Of a DNA stretch of 64,000 nucleotides, positions 62,112 through 64,000 are shown piece by piece. The stretch lies in contig BSQZ01000052.1 in NCBI GenBank assembly GCA_033239005.1, forward strand, positions 4,055,001-4,119,000, in the 5' to 3' direction. The notes under the pieces are model-generated. The model was not told where the DNA came from. It was given only the letters and a program-made list of their open reading frames with translations, and did no database searches. A program made the position numbers and the translations under genes. Position 1 is the stretch's first letter. Each line of letters opens with the position of its first letter. This DNA comes from Lamellibrachia satsuma (lineage: Eukaryota; Annelida; Polychaeta; Sabellida; Siboglinidae).

Positions 62112-62385
62112 TTCACTAGTCTGCTCTGTATATATAGCAATAGCACTCCGAGAACCATGTGGCCACAAGCAATGCAAAAATACAAACAACATAACAAATA
62201 AATTGCTAAAAATCATAATGACATGGCCCATTCAACAAGCAATATTTAAACATGCAATTCGAATCAAAACGTTCAAATTAAAAATCTATTGCTTTCATTA
62301 ATAAAACACATTTGGGTGGCACACTGTTACAATAAATATAGTTTATATCATATAACATGATTTTACGATAAAAACGCTCGGACTT
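61570..62385 (+). mobile_element. MITE-like family C element with nested insertions
   Basis: The left arm tctgttctaacatcttgatt with gtgttttaatgaa and the right arm cattaataaaacacatttgg with catataacatgatttta are inverted relative to each other, as at 22500-22850. Inside lie part of family D (61828-61945) and (TA)n runs at about 61763-61815 and 62046-62109. Confidence 0.55.
62046..62109. repeat. (TA)n microsatellite
   Basis: Pure TA run of about 64 bp. Confidence 0.95.
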
Positions 62386-62697
62386 CGTATTTGATAAATC
62401 CATGTATAATTTTTTTTATATTTAATGTTTTCATGTACTCATGTACCTACTTTCCAATCTGAGAAATTTTTAGCTTCCAATTTCTGTTATAATACATTAT
62501 GTCAAAAGTGTTCACTGTTGATTTTCATACAACTACTTCAAACAGGCCCTATTTCTATGATATATTAATGTTCACATCATTCCCATTTTCAGTGGGCCAA
62601 AAATGTTATTAAAACTAAAATTTTTACAAGAAATGTATTTTTCAGATGCTTACATCAGTGCCCAGTTCAATACTATTTCACCCATATTGTCACCACT

Positions 62698-62805
62698 TCA
62701 ACACTGTGAGAAGTAACCTCGTAGAATGGTTGCCTCCTCAGCCATCTGTTCCTCCGTCCTCAGCTGTGCGCTGGAGTTTGACAGGTCCTTGTCATGTGTC
62801 TGCAA
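62698..62805 (-). CDS. Orphan terminal exon of an unidentified minus-strand gene
   Basis: A strong acceptor (ctttgtatttcag|TTG) opens a 36-codon stretch ending in TGA: LQTHDKDLSNSSAQLRTEEQ then MAEEATILRGYFSQC. It is charged and Glu/Gln-rich, like the end of a coiled-coil protein, and GC-rich compared with its flanks, as the real exons here are. I do not recognise the protein. Upstream exons would lie beyond the palindrome and the 504-bp duplication, or outside the window. Confidence 0.5.
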   Translation of the reverse strand: MQTHDKDLSNSSAQLRTEEQMAEEATILRGYFSQC

Positions 62806-62920
62806 CTGAAATACAAAGACAAAGGGTTTTTGTTAATTTGAACAATGTTCAATATAGTTATTATATTATTTTAATTTGTGTCATCAAGTATACCGCATTT
62901 CAATATATATATATATATAT

Positions 62921-63202
62921 ATGTTACATAAACTATTCACACACTACATATTTGGACACCAATGAACTGGATTTGTGATAGGTTAAATCAGTTGAGGAAG
63001 CAGTTTTAAATCAAGTTATATATATATATATATATTATAAATTATATATATATATATAATATATATATATTATATATATATATAATTTATAATATATATA
63101 TATATAACTTGATTTAAAACTGCTTCCTCAACTGATTTAACCTATCACAAATCCAGTTCATTGGTGTCAAAATATGTAGTGTGTGAATAGTTTATGTAAC
63201 AT
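62921..63202. repeat. 282-bp near-perfect palindrome
   Basis: The left arm beginning at 62921 (gttacataaactattcacac, then aatgaactggatttgtgat) is repeated in inverse order up to 63202, with one substitution and a 4-bp length difference in the AT-rich core. The arms are family A sequence. Confidence 0.92.
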
Positions 63203-63230
63203 CCGCAGTCGATTTAATAAAAAAATGCCT

Positions 63231-64000
63231 ATTTATGACAAAACAACACAAACACATTGGTAGGAAGATATTAGCAGTATTTATTATAAACTTGGCGAAA
63301 AGGGGCAGCCCGGTCGTATTTCTATGGGGCCAGCTGTGACACCGAGAGGGCTGGCTGCGAGGCCCGGATGTTCACGTGACCGGACATGGTCCTGGGCCAG
63401 CTACTCGATCGTGATCACGTGACTGCGGCCACGTGACCAGACAATCCTGGGGCCTGCATCCCTCTGGGTGTCCAGCCCCCCCAAGAAAAACTGCCGAACT
63501 ATCCTTACTACAGGTGTTGCATGGGGTTGGTGGGTGGGTTTGCGTATTTCTCTGTCGAGCGCTGAGACAAGAAGGCCCACTGCTGGGTTTCAGTTGGCGC
63601 CGTAGGAGGGAGCGTGGATGCTGATTGGTCCCTTTACTAGCCCGCAGGGTGTTACAGGTTTGAATCTGATTGGCTGGGAATGTTGATCAGTTATCCTGTC
63701 ATAAACCACGCACAGTGAATAACACTATGCTTCAATTTATGACAAAACAACACAAACACATTGGTAGGAAGATATTAGCAGTATTTATTATAAACTTGGC
63801 GAAAAGGGGCAGCCCGGTCGTATTTCTATGGGGCCAGCTGTGACACCGAGAGGGCTGGCTGCGAGGCCCGGATGTTCACGTGACCGGACATGGTCCTGGG
63901 CCAGCTACTCGATCGTGATCACGTGACTGCGGCCACGTGACCAGACAATCCTGGGGCCTGCATCCCTCTGGGTGTCCAGCCCCCCCAAGAGAGGTTGCTT
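63231..64000 (+). repeat. GC-rich tandem duplication, 504-bp period
   Basis: The block 63231-63484 recurs at 63735-63988 with no difference I can see; the sequence after each copy differs (aaaaactgcc versus gaggttgctt). Each copy carries CACGTG three times (ttcacgtgacc, atcacgtgact, gccacgtgacc). Confidence 0.93.
63375..63440. promoter_or_regulatory. Cluster of three CACGTG E-boxes (repeated at about 63879-63944)
   Basis: Three CACGTGAC motifs within about 65 bp; ATCACGTGAC fits the USF/MiT-TFE (CLEAR-like) consensus. Two inverted CCAAT boxes (gattggtc, gattggct) lie at 63620-63675 between the two copies. Promoter-like, but no transcript is assigned. Confidence 0.4.

Overview
This is a eukaryotic (metazoan) genomic window: AT-rich, intron-rich and crowded with tandem repeats and short transposon remnants. 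There is no prokaryotic gene organisation. I assembled three spliced protein-coding genes by reading exons, GT-AG borders and codon phase by eye. They are UBE2H (+ strand, exon 2 to stop, 11739-25114), ZC3HC1/NIPA (- strand, nine exons, 47061 down to 35534) and KLHDC10 (+ strand, ten exons, 47285-57487). As I recall it, the same three genes sit side by side on human 7q32.2, so this looks like a deeply conserved neighbourhood. The proteins are clearly homologous to the human ones but diverged. Together with the LINE, SINE and MITE content this suggests a non-vertebrate animal, plausibly marine. I cannot name the phylum.

Layout. 1-11738 is UBE2H intron 1, holding a foldback element, (TA)n runs, several minisatellites, a hAT-type MITE, SINE and LINE scraps. 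UBE2H exon 1 was not found. 11739-25114 holds UBE2H exons 2-7, with a LINE tail, a pogo/Tigger-like element, a SINE and 31-, 37- and 40-bp minisatellites in the introns. 25115-35533 is the UBE2H 3' UTR and the intergenic space, with a 420-bp (GT)n tract and a 2.5-kb array of 37-bp units. 35534-47061 is ZC3HC1 on the minus strand, with two copies of one LINE in its introns. 47062-47284 is a 223-bp divergent interval that should be a shared promoter. 47285-57487 is KLHDC10. Beyond it lie a 2.1-kb 33-bp array, nested MITEs, one orphan terminal exon on the minus strand (62698-62805), a 282-bp near-perfect palindrome, and a GC-rich 504-bp tandem duplication carrying CACGTG boxes up to the window edge.

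How the genes relate. UBE2H is the E2 that serves the CTLH/GID ubiquitin ligase. KLHDC10 is a kelch-type CUL2 substrate receptor. ZC3HC1 is a nuclear-basket, BIR-like zinc protein. Two of the three are ubiquitin-pathway genes, but nothing in the sequence shows that they act together.

The most interesting observations are a U12-type AT-AC intron in ZC3HC1, a minisatellite that has duplicated a 3' splice acceptor seven times in frame upstream of ZC3HC1 exon 5, a hAT MITE whose insertion is supported by a paralogous copy in the same window that looks like an empty site, a minisatellite grown from a piece of a SINE, and the 282-bp palindrome. I found no new immune, CRISPR-like or operon-type system.
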